Origin: Erythrobacter sp. SDW2
GTDB taxonomy: Bacteria; Pseudomonadota; Alphaproteobacteria; Sphingomonadales; Sphingomonadaceae
Direction of reading: 5' to 3'
Assembly: GCF_021431965.1 (NCBI RefSeq)
Contig: NZ_CP090370.1
Coordinates: 868,001 to 932,000, forward strand
Length of the DNA: 64,000 nucleotides
Notes under the pieces: generated by a model
Told to the model about the DNA's origin: nothing
Seen by the model: the letters and a program-made list of their open reading frames with translations, nothing else
Databases searched by the model: none
Position numbers and translations under genes: made by a program
Shown: in pieces, positions 37,967-47,294 of the stretch
How positions within the stretch are numbered: the first letter of the stretch is position 1
Layout: each line of letters opens with the position of its first letter

Positions 37967-38150
37967 TACGTAAGTCCCTGCAAATCCGAAGATTTCCAAG
38001 AGAATCGGCCTACTGTGGCAGGTGGATAAATCCGTGCCATGCCACTGTAACAATTCACCTCTCTGGGCCATAGGCGAGTACCGGCCTGGGTTCCGGCTCA
38101 CCAGATTCGATTCAATCGTTCGTCCACGAGCTCTCCAAAAGGGGTAGTCC

Positions 38151-41100
38151 ATGAAGCTCAAATATCTCCTCGCCGCCACCGCTGCGAGCATCACCACCGC
38201 TGTCGTGCTTCCGGCACCGCTCGCGGCTCAGCAGATCACTTCGGGTATCGAAGGTACCGTCACCGATGACAGCGGCGCTCCGCTGGCCGGGGCAACCGTT
38301 GTCATTACCGACACCCGCACCGGCACCTCGCGTACGCTGACCACCGGCGCCGAAGGCCAGTTCCGCGTCGACAGCCTGGTCACCGGCGGCCCCTACACCG
38401 TCACCGCCAATTCGGGCGGCTTCCAGGGCCAGACCATCGAAGAAGTCTACATCAACCTTCAGGGTAACTCGCAGCTGACCTTCGCGCTTTCGAGCGGTTC
38501 GGACGTCATCGTCGTTACCGGCGAGCGCGTCTCGCTGAGCCAGCAAGCGATCGGCCCGGGTCAGTCGTTCGGCACCGAGACCATCGAGGCCTTCCCCTCG
38601 ATCAGCCGCGACGTTCGCGACATCATCCGGATCGATCCGCGCGTTAGCCTCGACCGCTCGAACGAAGTCGATCGCGTCAGCTGCCTCGGCGGCAACGACC
38701 GCTCGAACGCCTTCACTGTCGACGGTATCGCCCAGTCCGACCTGTTCGGCCTCAACGGCACCCCGTTCGCCAGCCGCAACTCGCTGCCGCTCCCCTATGA
38801 CGCGATCCGCGAAACCTCGGTCGAGTTCGCACCGTTCGACGTCCAGTACGGCCAGTTCACCGGCTGCGCGATCAACGTCGTGACAAAGTCGGGTCGCAAC
38901 GAATTCTTCGGCTCGGCCTTCTACACCTACGCCTCGGATAGCCTGCAGGGCGACACCGCCAAGGGCGTCGACTTCTCGGCTTCGCCTTACAAGGAAAAGC
39001 GCTGGGGCGCGACGCTGGGCGGCCCGATCCTCAAGGATCGCCTGTTCTTCTTCCTCGGCTATGAAAAGACCGACCTCGCTGACAGCCAGGAAGACGGTCC
39101 GGCCGGCCTTGGCTACCCGAACGAACTCGACTTCGTGACCGAGGCACAGTTCGACCAGTTCTCGCAGATCCTGTCGCAGACCTATGGCTTCGAAACCGGT
39201 GGCCTTGCTACCAACCTGCCGGAATCGAGCGAACGTTTCTTTGGCCGCCTCGATGCCTACATCACTGAAGATCACCGCCTTGAAGCGACCTATCAGAAGC
39301 TCAAGGAAACCAATGTCGAGGGTGACGATTTTTCGGTTTCGAGCCGTGTTCTGACCGGTTTCAACAGCTTCGAGGACGAAGGTACGGACAGCGATTATTA
39401 CTCGCTGCGCCTCTATTCGGACTGGTCGTCGGACTTCTCGACCGAACTGCGTATCAGTCGCGCCGAAGTGCAGGACGTCCAGGGCCCTGTCGGCGGCGGT
39501 GAAGCTCAGTCGGACAACCCGATGCCGCGCTTCGTCGTCGGTGTGGAGAACAACGGCATCGCCGGCTCGATTGTTGCCGGTCCGGGCTTCTCGCGGACGT
39601 CGAACGACCTCAAGACCACGGTCACCCAGGTCAAGGCACTCGGTCGCTGGAACAAGGACGACCACACGATCACATTCGGTGGCGAGTTCAACCAGCTCAA
39701 GGTTTTCAACCTCTTTGCGCAGAACTCGACGGGTACGCTGACCTTCGACAACCTGGCTGACTTTGCTGCAGGGCTGATTTCGACTGGCACCAACACCTTC
39801 CCCAGCGGTGACCAGATCGTGGCCGGCCAATCGGCTGGTGCCTACGGCAACTTCACCGCAACCGGCGACATCAACGATGCCGCTGCCCGTTGGAAGCGCA
39901 ACACCTTTGCCATGTATGTCCAGGACGACTGGCAGATGACGGACCAGTTGAACGTGATCGGCGGGGTCCGTGTCGAGTGGCTTTCGGGCGATGCCCCGAC
40001 GCCGAACGCGAACTTCTTCGACCGTTACGGTTTCACCAACGCCAACAGCTTCGGCAAGATCGATCCGGTGGTGCTCCCGCGCTTCGGCTTCACTTACGAG
40101 ATCTATAACGAAGGGTTCTTCAGCAACACCCAGATCAAGGGCGGCGTCGGTCGTTTCACCGGTGGTGACCCGGCGGTGTACTTCTCCAACGCCTTCTCGA
40201 ACAACGGTTTTGCAGTCGGCTTTGGCCAGACCGGCTCGGGCGGCTGCTTCACCGGCGGTGCGCAGGCTGATGTGGTTGTCAACGGCCAGTTCACCGGCAT
40301 CCCGCAATGCGTGCTCGCCAATGCAGCGACGCAGTCGGCACGCGGCCTGGCTGACACCCAGTCGACCGATCCGAACTTTAAGATGCCGACCGTGTGGCGC
40401 GCCAACCTGGGCGTTTCCAGCATCATCGGGACCGAAAGCGGCTTCTTCAGCGACTGGCGCCTGAGTGCCGATTTCATCTACTCGCGGTTCGTGAACCCGG
40501 TGGACTTCGTCGACCTGTCACAGGTTGCCACCGGCACCACGGTTGATGGCCGACCGATCTATCGGGCCATCGACCCGACGGCCGCTGGCTGTAATGCCAC
40601 GCTCCTCAACGAAGGTGGCCGACCGCCGGTCTATTCGGGAATCAGCGCCGCCTGCTTCAACACCAGCCGCGACGACGAAATCCAGCTGACCAACGGTGCC
40701 AGCTACGAAAGCAAGATCGCTTCGGTCCTGCTGTCGAAGAACTGGCGCAGCGGCATTTTCACCGACGGTGGCCGGATCAACTTCAACCTCGGCTACGCCT
40801 ACACGGACTCCGAGAACAACCGTAACAACAACAGCTCGACCGCGACCTCCAGCTTCGACATCGTCGCCGCTGCCGATCGCCAGGCTGTCGATGTTGCGCG
40901 GAGCGAGTATTCGTCGACCCACAACATCACGCTGGGCCTGAACGTTCGCGAGCAGTTCTTCGGCGACAACGACACCAGCTTCGGCTTCGTGTTCGTAGCG
41001 CGTTCGGGTCGTCCTTACTCGATCGTGTGGGACAACGCTCCGTCGGCAGTGCTGAACGACAGCGCCAGCGGCGACTTCAACTCGCTGATGTACATCCCGA

Positions 41101-41558
41101 ACGGGGTGGGCGATCCGAACGTTGTCATCACCAACGCGGCTTTTGCCACTGCCCTGGATAACTTCATCTCGAGCAACAAGTGCATCGCCAAGTATCGTGG
41201 CCAGACGATCCCGCGCAACTCGTGCGAGAACCCGTGGTTCTATGACCTCGACCTGCGCTTCAGCCAGGAAATCCCGGGTCCGATGAGCGCGTTCGGCCTG
41301 AAGGATGACAAGCTCAAGCTGTTCGTCGACTTCGACAACTTCCTGAACTTCATCGACAGCGATGCAAACGTGTTCAAGCGCTTCGGCTATACTGAAGCTC
41401 TGGTACGCGCGAGCGTCGATGGTCAGGGCCGCTATGTCTACACCCCGATCAACGGGCAGTATGATGCGACCGCCGGCACCGTCAGCCTGCGTGAGGCGCT
41501 GGTCCAGAGCTCTTCCTCGCTGTGGAAGATCCAGCTGGGCGTGAGCTACGACTTCTAG
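38151..41558 (+). CDS. Oar-like TonB-dependent outer-membrane receptor
   Basis: 1135-aa outer-membrane protein. It has a signal peptide (ends PAPLAAQ), then a carboxypeptidase-regulatory-like beta-sandwich (about 30-115; GIEGTVTDDSGAPLAGATV), a plug domain (about 120-260), and a very long beta-barrel with many aromatic/Gly strands, ending in a terminal aromatic (GVSYDF). This layout is that of Oar/SusC-like receptors, which import large or peptide/carbohydrate ligands. An AAAAGGGG site precedes the ATG. A terminator follows, then a TonB gene. Confidence 0.93.
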   Translation: MKLKYLLAATAASITTAVVLPAPLAAQQITSGIEGTVTDDSGAPLAGATVVITDTRTGTSRTLTTGAEGQFRVDSLVTGGPYTVTANSGGFQGQTIEEVYINLQGNSQLTFALSSGSDVIVVTGERVSLSQQAIGPGQSFGTETIEAFPSISRDVRDIIRIDPRVSLDRSNEVDRVSCLGGNDRSNAFTVDGIAQSDLFGLNGTPFASRNSLPLPYDAIRETSVEFAPFDVQYGQFTGCAINVVTKSGRNEFFGSAFYTYASDSLQGDTAKGVDFSASPYKEKRWGATLGGPILKDRLFFFLGYEKTDLADSQEDGPAGLGYPNELDFVTEAQFDQFSQILSQTYGFETGGLATNLPESSERFFGRLDAYITEDHRLEATYQKLKETNVEGDDFSVSSRVLTGFNSFEDEGTDSDYYSLRLYSDWSSDFSTELRISRAEVQDVQGPVGGGEAQSDNPMPRFVVGVENNGIAGSIVAGPGFSRTSNDLKTTVTQVKALGRWNKDDHTITFGGEFNQLKVFNLFAQNSTGTLTFDNLADFAAGLISTGTNTFPSGDQIVAGQSAGAYGNFTATGDINDAAARWKRNTFAMYVQDDWQMTDQLNVIGGVRVEWLSGDAPTPNANFFDRYGFTNANSFGKIDPVVLPRFGFTYEIYNEGFFSNTQIKGGVGRFTGGDPAVYFSNAFSNNGFAVGFGQTGSGGCFTGGAQADVVVNGQFTGIPQCVLANAATQSARGLADTQSTDPNFKMPTVWRANLGVSSIIGTESGFFSDWRLSADFIYSRFVNPVDFVDLSQVATGTTVDGRPIYRAIDPTAAGCNATLLNEGGRPPVYSGISAACFNTSRDDEIQLTNGASYESKIASVLLSKNWRSGIFTDGGRINFNLGYAYTDSENNRNNNSSTATSSFDIVAAADRQAVDVARSEYSSTHNITLGLNVREQFFGDNDTSFGFVFVARSGRPYSIVWDNAPSAVLNDSASGDFNSLMYIPNGVGDPNVVITNAAFATALDNFISSNKCIAKYRGQTIPRNSCENPWFYDLDLRFSQEIPGPMSAFGLKDDKLKLFVDFDNFLNFIDSDANVFKRFGYTEALVRASVDGQGRYVYTPINGQYDATAGTVSLREALVQSSSSLWKIQLGVSYDF

Positions 41559-41586
41559 TCCCGGTTCACCGGTAACGGACACCAGA

Positions 41587-41624
41587 GCGGCGGCTTCCCC
41601 GGTGGAGGCCGCCGCTTTTCTTTG
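41587..41624 (+). terminator. Rho-independent terminator after the Oar-like receptor
   Basis: Stem gcggcggc (41587-41594) / gccgccgc (41608-41615), 13-nt loop, followed by ttttcttt. It starts 28 bases after the receptor stop and overlaps the region before the TonB gene. Confidence 0.88.
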
Positions 41625-41650
41625 TCGCGGCGTTGCGCGATAAGGCGGCG

Positions 41651-42388
41651 ATGGAAAGCGCTCCGCCGCAAGGCACCAGCTATACGACCAGCAAACGCAG
41701 GCCGAGCGTGCCGGTCATCATCGGCATTGTGATCCTGCACATTGCGATATTCTACGGACTGCTGCGGGCGTTTGCGCCCGGTGTCGTCACGCAGATCGAG
41801 AACACCGTGCTCTCGGCAGTGACAGTCACAGTGACGACGCCGCCCGAACAAATGCCGACTGCCCCCGACGAAGCCGGTGCAGCAGGCAATCCGGGCAAGG
41901 AGGCGACACCCAAGCCGACCACCGCTCCGACGCCCAAGGTCCCGGTCAAACGCGACAAGCCGCAGCCCAAGGCGACCTCCACCGGCACTGATACGCGCTC
42001 AGGAGCCACGCAGGGCGGCGACGGGACCGGGGCTGCGGGATCGGGCGACGGCACGGGCGCGGGCGGCACGGGCAGCGGGCGCGGCGGCGGGATCGCGGTC
42101 AAGCCTTCGGTCCGCTCGGGCCAGATCGACCAGGCGCGCGATTTCCCGGTGCCGGAGGGCGGGCGGCAGACTCGTTTCGGCAAATCGGTGGTCGTGGTGT
42201 TCACCGTTACTACCGATGGCCGCGCGACCGGCTGCTCGGTTGCGCGCAGCAGCGCCGATGCCGAGGCGACTGCCCGGGTGTGCCCGCTGGTGATGGAGAA
42301 AATCCGCTTCAACCCGGCGCGAACGACCGATGGGACACCAGTCGAGGCGCGCTATGGCTATGAGGTGAAGTTCAACCAGCGGGACTGA
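41651..42388 (+). CDS. tonB: TonB-family energy transducer
   Basis: 245-aa protein that couples the inner-membrane proton gradient to outer-membrane receptors. One N-terminal transmembrane helix (about 23-43), a periplasmic Pro/Lys- then Gly/Thr/Ser-rich spacer (about 60-160), and a C-terminal TonB domain (about 170-245; VFTVTTDGRATGCSVARSSA...ARYGYEVKF). It follows the Oar-like receptor, its likely partner, but a strong terminator separates them, so it has its own promoter or depends on read-through. ExbB/ExbD are not in the window. Confidence 0.88.
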   Translation: MESAPPQGTSYTTSKRRPSVPVIIGIVILHIAIFYGLLRAFAPGVVTQIENTVLSAVTVTVTTPPEQMPTAPDEAGAAGNPGKEATPKPTTAPTPKVPVKRDKPQPKATSTGTDTRSGATQGGDGTGAAGSGDGTGAGGTGSGRGGGIAVKPSVRSGQIDQARDFPVPEGGRQTRFGKSVVVVFTVTTDGRATGCSVARSSADAEATARVCPLVMEKIRFNPARTTDGTPVEARYGYEVKFNQRD

Positions 42389-42398
42389 CTGAAGTTGC

Positions 42399-42701
42399 TC
42401 AATCCTTCGCCAGCAGTTTCTGGCCCTGCTGCTGCATCGCGCCGGAAATGACCGGTTCCATGAACGACAGCATGGCGGGCAAGGCGATCTCCACCACCAG
42501 CTGGTGATCCTCGATATCGACGGTGCCGCGCAGGGTCTGGCCCATTGCCTTGATGGTCAGTCCCATGCGGTCCTCGCTCGGCCAGTCGGTCAGCACTTCC
42601 GCCATCGGGCCGGGAATATGCTCGACCATCTTGTGCGCATTGTCGCGCAGGCGGCGGCGGGCTTCCTCGCGCGGGAGCTCGTGCGGGATCGGGACGCGCA
42701 T
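42399..42701 (-). CDS. Polyhydroxyalkanoic acid system family protein
   Basis: 100-aa protein of the PHA_gran_rgn family, found with polyhydroxyalkanoate systems and thought to influence granules, although its precise role is not known. The N-terminus MRVPIPHELPREEARRRL and a central DRMGLTIKAMGQTLRGTV match the family. The ATG overlaps the xpaC stop (ATGA), so it is the third gene of the telA operon. No PHA synthase is in the window. Confidence 0.82.
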   Translation of the reverse strand: MRVPIPHELPREEARRRLRDNAHKMVEHIPGPMAEVLTDWPSEDRMGLTIKAMGQTLRGTVDIEDHQLVVEIALPAMLSFMEPVISGAMQQQGQKLLAKD

Positions 42702-43489
42702 CAGCCGGCCGTCTTCTGCTGGTCGAGGCTGAAGTCGGGCAGGGGGACACCGCTGCCCTCCTCCATTCCTTCGCCGTATTTGTAGTCGAGGTAGCGATGC
42801 TTGATCGCGAGGTCATCGAGCGAGCCCTGTGCCAGCTGGCGTGTGACGCTGTCGATCTCGCGGCTGATCTTGCCGAGGCCGGCCACAAGCTGCTCGTCCG
42901 GCGTCGCTCCGGCGCGCTGCTCGGTCCGCAGATGTGTGGGAATGGCGCGATAGCTGTCGATCATCTCGGGCAGGGTTTCGCCAACCAGCTGGCGGATTTC
43001 GCGCATCGCCTCGTGGTCGGCGGGAACCTTCTCGAGCTGGAGGCCGAGCGCGTCGAGCTGCACGCCCATGTCCTCGACCAACTTGACCGCAGGCGCGGGC
43101 AGGGCACTGCGCTGGTGTTCCAGCCACAGCTCGGTCCGGGCGACCATCTGCCGCACGTCGCCCTTGTTGATATCGGCCCGCTTTGGCACCTTGACCTTCG
43201 GAAACTGCGAGAAAACGCCGAGTGCGACGACGGTCGCCACGGCCAGCAGCATGACGCCCCAGAAACCGATACCGCCGATGATCGCGCCGATCACACCGGT
43301 GCCGATCCAGATCGCAAACACCGCCAGAGCGACGTTGCGGACTTTCTTCATCAGATTATCACGCTTGAGCCGGGCCGAGCCTTGGCCGATCGAGCTGGCC
43401 CGACGGTGGACGCCGCCGTCGCGCTGCAAGGCCAGCGACTGCTTCGCCGCGCTCAGGATCTCGTCGCTCTGGCGGGTCGTGTCGCTCAT
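42701..43489 (-). CDS. XpaC-like membrane protein, partner of TelA
   Basis: 262-aa protein with a basic N-terminal segment, two transmembrane helices (about 49-70 and 73-92), and a helical cytoplasmic C-terminus. It resembles the XpaC/YceG group that accompanies telA in many bacteria; the assignment rests on gene order and topology more than on motifs. Its start overlaps the telA stop by one base, and its stop overlaps the next start. Function unknown. Confidence 0.7.
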   Translation of the reverse strand: MSDTTRQSDEILSAAKQSLALQRDGGVHRRASSIGQGSARLKRDNLMKKVRNVALAVFAIWIGTGVIGAIIGGIGFWGVMLLAVATVVALGVFSQFPKVKVPKRADINKGDVRQMVARTELWLEHQRSALPAPAVKLVEDMGVQLDALGLQLEKVPADHEAMREIRQLVGETLPEMIDSYRAIPTHLRTEQRAGATPDEQLVAGLGKISREIDSVTRQLAQGSLDDLAIKHRYLDYKYGEGMEEGSGVPLPDFSLDQQKTAG

Positions 43490-44703
43490 CAGTTCCCCAG
43501 CGACAGCAGCGAGGGTTCCGAAGCGGCAACCTTGGCCTGCGCCTGGGCCTGGCCTTCGGCGCGGGCGATATAGCCCTTGGACTTCTCGACTTCCTGCGTC
43601 AGCACGGTGACGGTCTGCTTCATGCTGTCGAGCGCGCGCAGCTTGAAGGTGTCGACCTCGTCCATGGTGTCATAGATGTTCTGGAAGGCGCGCTGCAGCG
43701 TTTCCAGCGGAATGGTGCTGGCGGCGGCCTGCTCGTGGATCTTGCCGGTCTGTTCGCGCAGCATGGTGCTGGTCGAATCGATGATGCCGGCGGTGGTGTC
43801 GTTAAGCGCGGTGATCTGCTGCAGCACCAAACGCTGGTTGGTCATCGCCTCGCTGACGGTCACCGCCGTACGCAGCGCACCGACCGTGGTGGTGCTGGCG
43901 CGGTCGACGCCCTTGACCAGCTCGACATTGTTCTTCTTGACCAGATCGAGCGCGAGATAGCCCTGCACCGAAACAGCCATCTGCGTCAGCAGGTCCTGCG
44001 TGCGCTGGCGGACATAGAACAGCGCGGTCTCTCGCACCGCCTTGGCCTTGGCCGGATCGACGCTGTCGAGTTCGTTGGCCTTTTCTTCCAGCCGCTCGTC
44101 CAGCGTTCGCGAGATGTGGATCATCTGCTCGAGATTGCCCATCGCTTCCCACAGCTTGGCCCGCTCCACATCGATCGCGGCATTGTCCATCAGCAGCTCG
44201 TCCTTGCCATTGGCCAGCTTGCTGAGGATGTCCTGGATGTGCGTCTGCGCGCTCTGGTAGCTGCGGAAATAGCTGTTGAGCTTGTTGCCGAAGGGAATGA
44301 TGCCGAGGATCTTGCGCGTGCCCGTGAGCTTGCCGCGCTTCGACGGATCGAGGTCCTCGACCACGCTGCGCAGTTCGGCGAGATTGGCACCGACGCCCTC
44401 GTCCTTGCTCATTGCCCGCACCGGGCGGTCAAGGAAGCGGTTCGAATGACCGGCGGCGGCAAGGATTTCCTTGCGGCCCATATTGGTGATCTGGTCGACC
44501 TTCTTGCCGAACTCGGGTGAGTTGGCATCGACCGACAGCAGGTCATCGACGAAACTGTCGACTTTCTCGTCGAGCTTCGACTTCTGCTCGCTTGTGACCG
44601 GGACGAGTCCGGCAGCCTTTTCCGGTGCGATTTCGGGCACCGGGGTCGGCGGGGTCAATTCGAATTCGACGGCGGTCGCGGTCTTGGTCTCGTTCGTGGC
44701 CAT
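43489..44703 (-). CDS. telA: TelA-family toxic anion resistance protein
   Basis: 404-aa soluble, largely alpha-helical protein of the TelA/KlaA family, named for tellurite resistance in plasmid homologues; the chromosomal role is often unrelated and seems to concern the envelope. Conserved blocks include RFLDRPVRAM near 97, RKILGIIPFGNKLNSYF near 135, and the VLQQITALNDTTAGIIDSTSTML region near 302. The start at 44703 (MATNETK) was chosen over an upstream reading. It is the first gene of an operon with xpaC-like and PHA-family genes, and has a good sigma-70 promoter. Confidence 0.9.
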   Translation of the reverse strand: MATNETKTATAVEFELTPPTPVPEIAPEKAAGLVPVTSEQKSKLDEKVDSFVDDLLSVDANSPEFGKKVDQITNMGRKEILAAAGHSNRFLDRPVRAMSKDEGVGANLAELRSVVEDLDPSKRGKLTGTRKILGIIPFGNKLNSYFRSYQSAQTHIQDILSKLANGKDELLMDNAAIDVERAKLWEAMGNLEQMIHISRTLDERLEEKANELDSVDPAKAKAVRETALFYVRQRTQDLLTQMAVSVQGYLALDLVKKNNVELVKGVDRASTTTVGALRTAVTVSEAMTNQRLVLQQITALNDTTAGIIDSTSTMLREQTGKIHEQAAASTIPLETLQRAFQNIYDTMDEVDTFKLRALDSMKQTVTVLTQEVEKSKGYIARAEGQAQAQAKVAASEPSLLSLGN

Positions 44704-44753
44704 GGTCCGGTGCAATTCCCTTCTGTGCGTACCTCGGTGAGGCTCACCTTGCT

Positions 44754-44782
44754 GTATTAAGTGCATAAGACACGCATTTCAA
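44754..44782 (-). promoter_or_regulatory. Sigma-70-type promoter of the telA operon
   Basis: On the minus strand: -35 TTGAAA (44782-44777), 17-nt spacer, -10 TAATAC (44759-44754). Spacing is ideal and both boxes are near consensus. The -10 lies about 50 nt upstream of the telA start. Confidence 0.6.
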
Positions 44783-44863
44783 GCCGCGCTCATGCCATTC
44801 GTCGGGCACGAGCATACGCCCCGCGAAAGGCAGCGGGCAATAGTTTCTCGGGAACGGCTTCGC

Positions 44864-46603
44864 TCAGGCCGCTTCGAGCAATTGCAGCGGCTGGATTTCG
44901 CCTGACAGATACAGCTTCTTGGCCTTGGCCCGGCTGAGCTTGCCCGACGAGGTTCGTGGCAGGGTCCGCGGCGGGATCAGTTCGACCACGCAGTTCATGC
45001 CGGTGACCGATTGCACCTTCTCGCGAATGGTGTCGCGCAGCTTGATCCGTTCGTCCGGGTCGGACACGCGGCAATGCACCAGCACGGCCGGGGCCTCCTC
45101 ACCGCTCTCGCTCTCGACGCTGAAAGCGGCAATGTCGCCATGGTTGAAGCCCGGCAATTGCTCCACCGCCCATTCGATATCCTGCGGCCAATGGTTCTTG
45201 CCGTTGATGATGATCATGTCCTTGGCCCGGCCGACGATGAACAGGTAACCATCGGCCATGTAGCCCATGTCGCCGGTGTCGAGCCAGCCATCGACCAGGC
45301 ATTCCTCGGTCGCTTCCTCGTTGCGGAAGTATGAGTGCATGACGCTGGGGCCGCGGCACCAGACCTTGCCGATCTGGTGGTCGCCCTTGACCGCGCCGTT
45401 TTCGCCGCGGATCTCGACGTCCATATCGGGCAGGGGTTTGCCGCAATTGACAATGGCGCGATAGCGGGCCGGGCGGCTGAGGTCGCGGCGCGTGCCGGAC
45501 AGGCGCTCTTCCTCCACCAGTTCGACCCGGATGCCTTCGCCCGGAGGCATCACTGTCACTGCCAGCGTCGCTTCGGCGAGGCCGTAGGAGGGGGTGAAGG
45601 CGCTGGCCTTGAAACCGGCGGCAGCGAAGGCGTTGACGAACTGCTGCATCACGTCCGGACGGATCATGTCGGCCCCATTGCCGGCCAGCCGCCAGCGCGA
45701 CAGGTCGAACCGCTCGGCAACATTCGACTGGCTGGAAATGCGGCGAGCGCAAATGTCGTAACCGAAGGTCGGCGAATAGCTCATGGAGTTGCCGGGGTTG
45801 CGGCTGATCATGTCCAGCCAGGCCAGCGGGCGGCGTGCGAAGTGCTCGGTCTTGAGATAGTCGGCGCTGACCTGGTTGCCGACCATCGAGAGGAAACAGC
45901 CGACCAGACCCATATCGTGATAGAGCGGCAGCCAGCTGACCCCGCGGTCGCCTTCGCCGATGTTCATGGTCGTGGCATGACCGTAGAGATTATGCAGCAA
46001 GGCGCGATGGGTGACTGCGACGCCGGTGGGGAAGCGGGTCGAGCCGCTGGAATATTGCAGGTAGCAAATGTCGTCCGGGCCGACCTCGGGGAAGTCGCAT
46101 TCGGGCGCCTCGCGCTCTGCGAAGCTGGCCCAGTCGGAGCCTTTGCAGCCCTGCTTGGCAACTGCAGCTTCGGCCATCTCGGCGATTTCGGGCGGATAGA
46201 GCAGGACCTTCGGGTCGCTGCTCGACAGCTGCACGCCGAGCTGGTCGATGTAACTCTCCTTGCCGCCGAAGGTTGTCGGCAAGGGCAGTGGAACGGGCCA
46301 GGCCCCGGCGTAAACGCAACCGCAGAAAAGGGCCATGAATTCAGGCACGGTCTCGGCCACCAGCGCGACACGGTCTTGCTTGCCGACGCCGGCTGCCATC
46401 AGGCGGCGCGCCATGGCCTGCGCATCCTGGCGCATCTGCGAATAGGGATAGACCCGCTCCAGCGTGCCCCGCGCATCATGGAAATTCAGTCCCTTTTTGC
46501 TGCGCGCAGCGTAGTCGATTGCCTCGTTGAAGGTCGCAAAATCTGACCGTCGCCGCGGCAGCGGACAATCGTTGGGGGTTGGAATCAGCGTGTTATCGGT
46601 CAT
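44864..46603 (-). CDS. Fatty acyl-AMP ligase (FAAL-type adenylate-forming enzyme)
   Basis: 579-aa ANL-superfamily enzyme that activates a fatty acid as acyl-AMP, normally for transfer to an acyl carrier protein. The core motif YSSGSTRFPTG lies at 184-194, WLPLYHDMGLVG (FAAL-typical) near 225, then the DTGDMGYMADGYLFIVGR block and C-terminal Lys motif TSSGKLSR. No polyketide, NRPS or ACP gene adjoins, so its product is unknown. ATG 46603 was chosen; a GTG at 46636 would add 11 residues. The gene is divergent from recX. Confidence 0.9.
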   Translation of the reverse strand: MTDNTLIPTPNDCPLPRRRSDFATFNEAIDYAARSKKGLNFHDARGTLERVYPYSQMRQDAQAMARRLMAAGVGKQDRVALVAETVPEFMALFCGCVYAGAWPVPLPLPTTFGGKESYIDQLGVQLSSSDPKVLLYPPEIAEMAEAAVAKQGCKGSDWASFAEREAPECDFPEVGPDDICYLQYSSGSTRFPTGVAVTHRALLHNLYGHATTMNIGEGDRGVSWLPLYHDMGLVGCFLSMVGNQVSADYLKTEHFARRPLAWLDMISRNPGNSMSYSPTFGYDICARRISSQSNVAERFDLSRWRLAGNGADMIRPDVMQQFVNAFAAAGFKASAFTPSYGLAEATLAVTVMPPGEGIRVELVEEERLSGTRRDLSRPARYRAIVNCGKPLPDMDVEIRGENGAVKGDHQIGKVWCRGPSVMHSYFRNEEATEECLVDGWLDTGDMGYMADGYLFIVGRAKDMIIINGKNHWPQDIEWAVEQLPGFNHGDIAAFSVESESGEEAPAVLVHCRVSDPDERIKLRDTIREKVQSVTGMNCVVELIPPRTLPRTSSGKLSRAKAKKLYLSGEIQPLQLLEAA

Positions 46604-46733
46604 GATCTGTGGCGAAACCCGTATCTTTTCGCGCACTTAGGCGCTTCCTGTCCCTGAACGCGGCGCAATGAACAAAGCCTGCACCGTCACAAAGTTTTCC
46701 CATTTGATAATCACTGTGGCACGAATATGGCCG

Positions 46734-47294
46734 ATGCAAGCGAAGCGGCCTTCCCGTCCACGGGCAAAACGCCCGACAAAGCCCCTCGACGAGACGCGGC
46801 TGCGCGACCTTGCGCTGGCCTATGTAGCCCGATTTGCGACCAGCGGGGGCAAGCTTGAGGCCTATCTCAAACGCAAGCTGCGCGAGCGCGGCTGGGAAGG
46901 CGAGGCCGAGCCGGATGTCGCTGCGCTGGTCACCCGTTATACCGAACTTGGCTACGTCGACGATGCGGCCTACGCGCGCGCCAAGAGCGGCGACCTGTTG
47001 CGACGTGGCTATGGCCCGCGCCGGGTGTCGCAGGCGCTGGGTCAGGCGGGCATTGGCGAGGACCTGCGGGCATCGGTTGCCGCCAGCGCGCATGAAGCGA
47101 GGGCAGCAGCGCTGCAGCTGGCCCGCAAGCGACGCTTCGGACCTTTTGCCGGCGAACCCGCCGACAGGGCGCTTCGCGAAAAGCAGCTTGCGGCGATGAT
47201 ACGTGCGGGGCATGGCTTCGACATTGCACGGGCGGTGCTCGAAGCCGCCAGCGAAGACGAGGCAGAGGCATGGGTCAGCGAAGCGATCGAGTAG
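46734..47294 (+). CDS. recX: RecX-family regulatory protein
   Basis: 186-aa helical-repeat protein that in other bacteria modulates RecA filaments. The pattern YVARFATSGGKLEAYLKRKLRERG and YTELGYVDDAAYARAKSGDLLRRGYGPRRVSQAL is characteristic of RecX repeats. Its C-terminal part is shorter and more diverged than in E. coli. recA is not in the window. The ATG at 46734 begins a basic leader and seems best; an in-frame ATG at 46668 is possible. The end overlaps the DUF192 gene by 25 bp. Confidence 0.85.
   Translation: MQAKRPSRPRAKRPTKPLDETRLRDLALAYVARFATSGGKLEAYLKRKLRERGWEGEAEPDVAALVTRYTELGYVDDAAYARAKSGDLLRRGYGPRRVSQALGQAGIGEDLRASVAASAHEARAAALQLARKRRFGPFAGEPADRALREKQLAAMIRAGHGFDIARAVLEAASEDEAEAWVSEAIE

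Noticed and set aside
38112-40307. 731-codon open frame antisense to the Oar-like receptor gene
   Set aside because: It mirrors the codon pattern of a clear receptor gene, has no recognisable domain, and is a usual by-product of GC-rich coding sequence. The long antisense frames at 5624-7582, 16840-19020, 25318-27822 and 59823-61730 were rejected for the same reason.
43489-44703. Calling telA a functional tellurite-resistance gene
   Set aside because: Family name only; chromosomal TelA proteins seldom have that shown, and no other tellurite genes are present.
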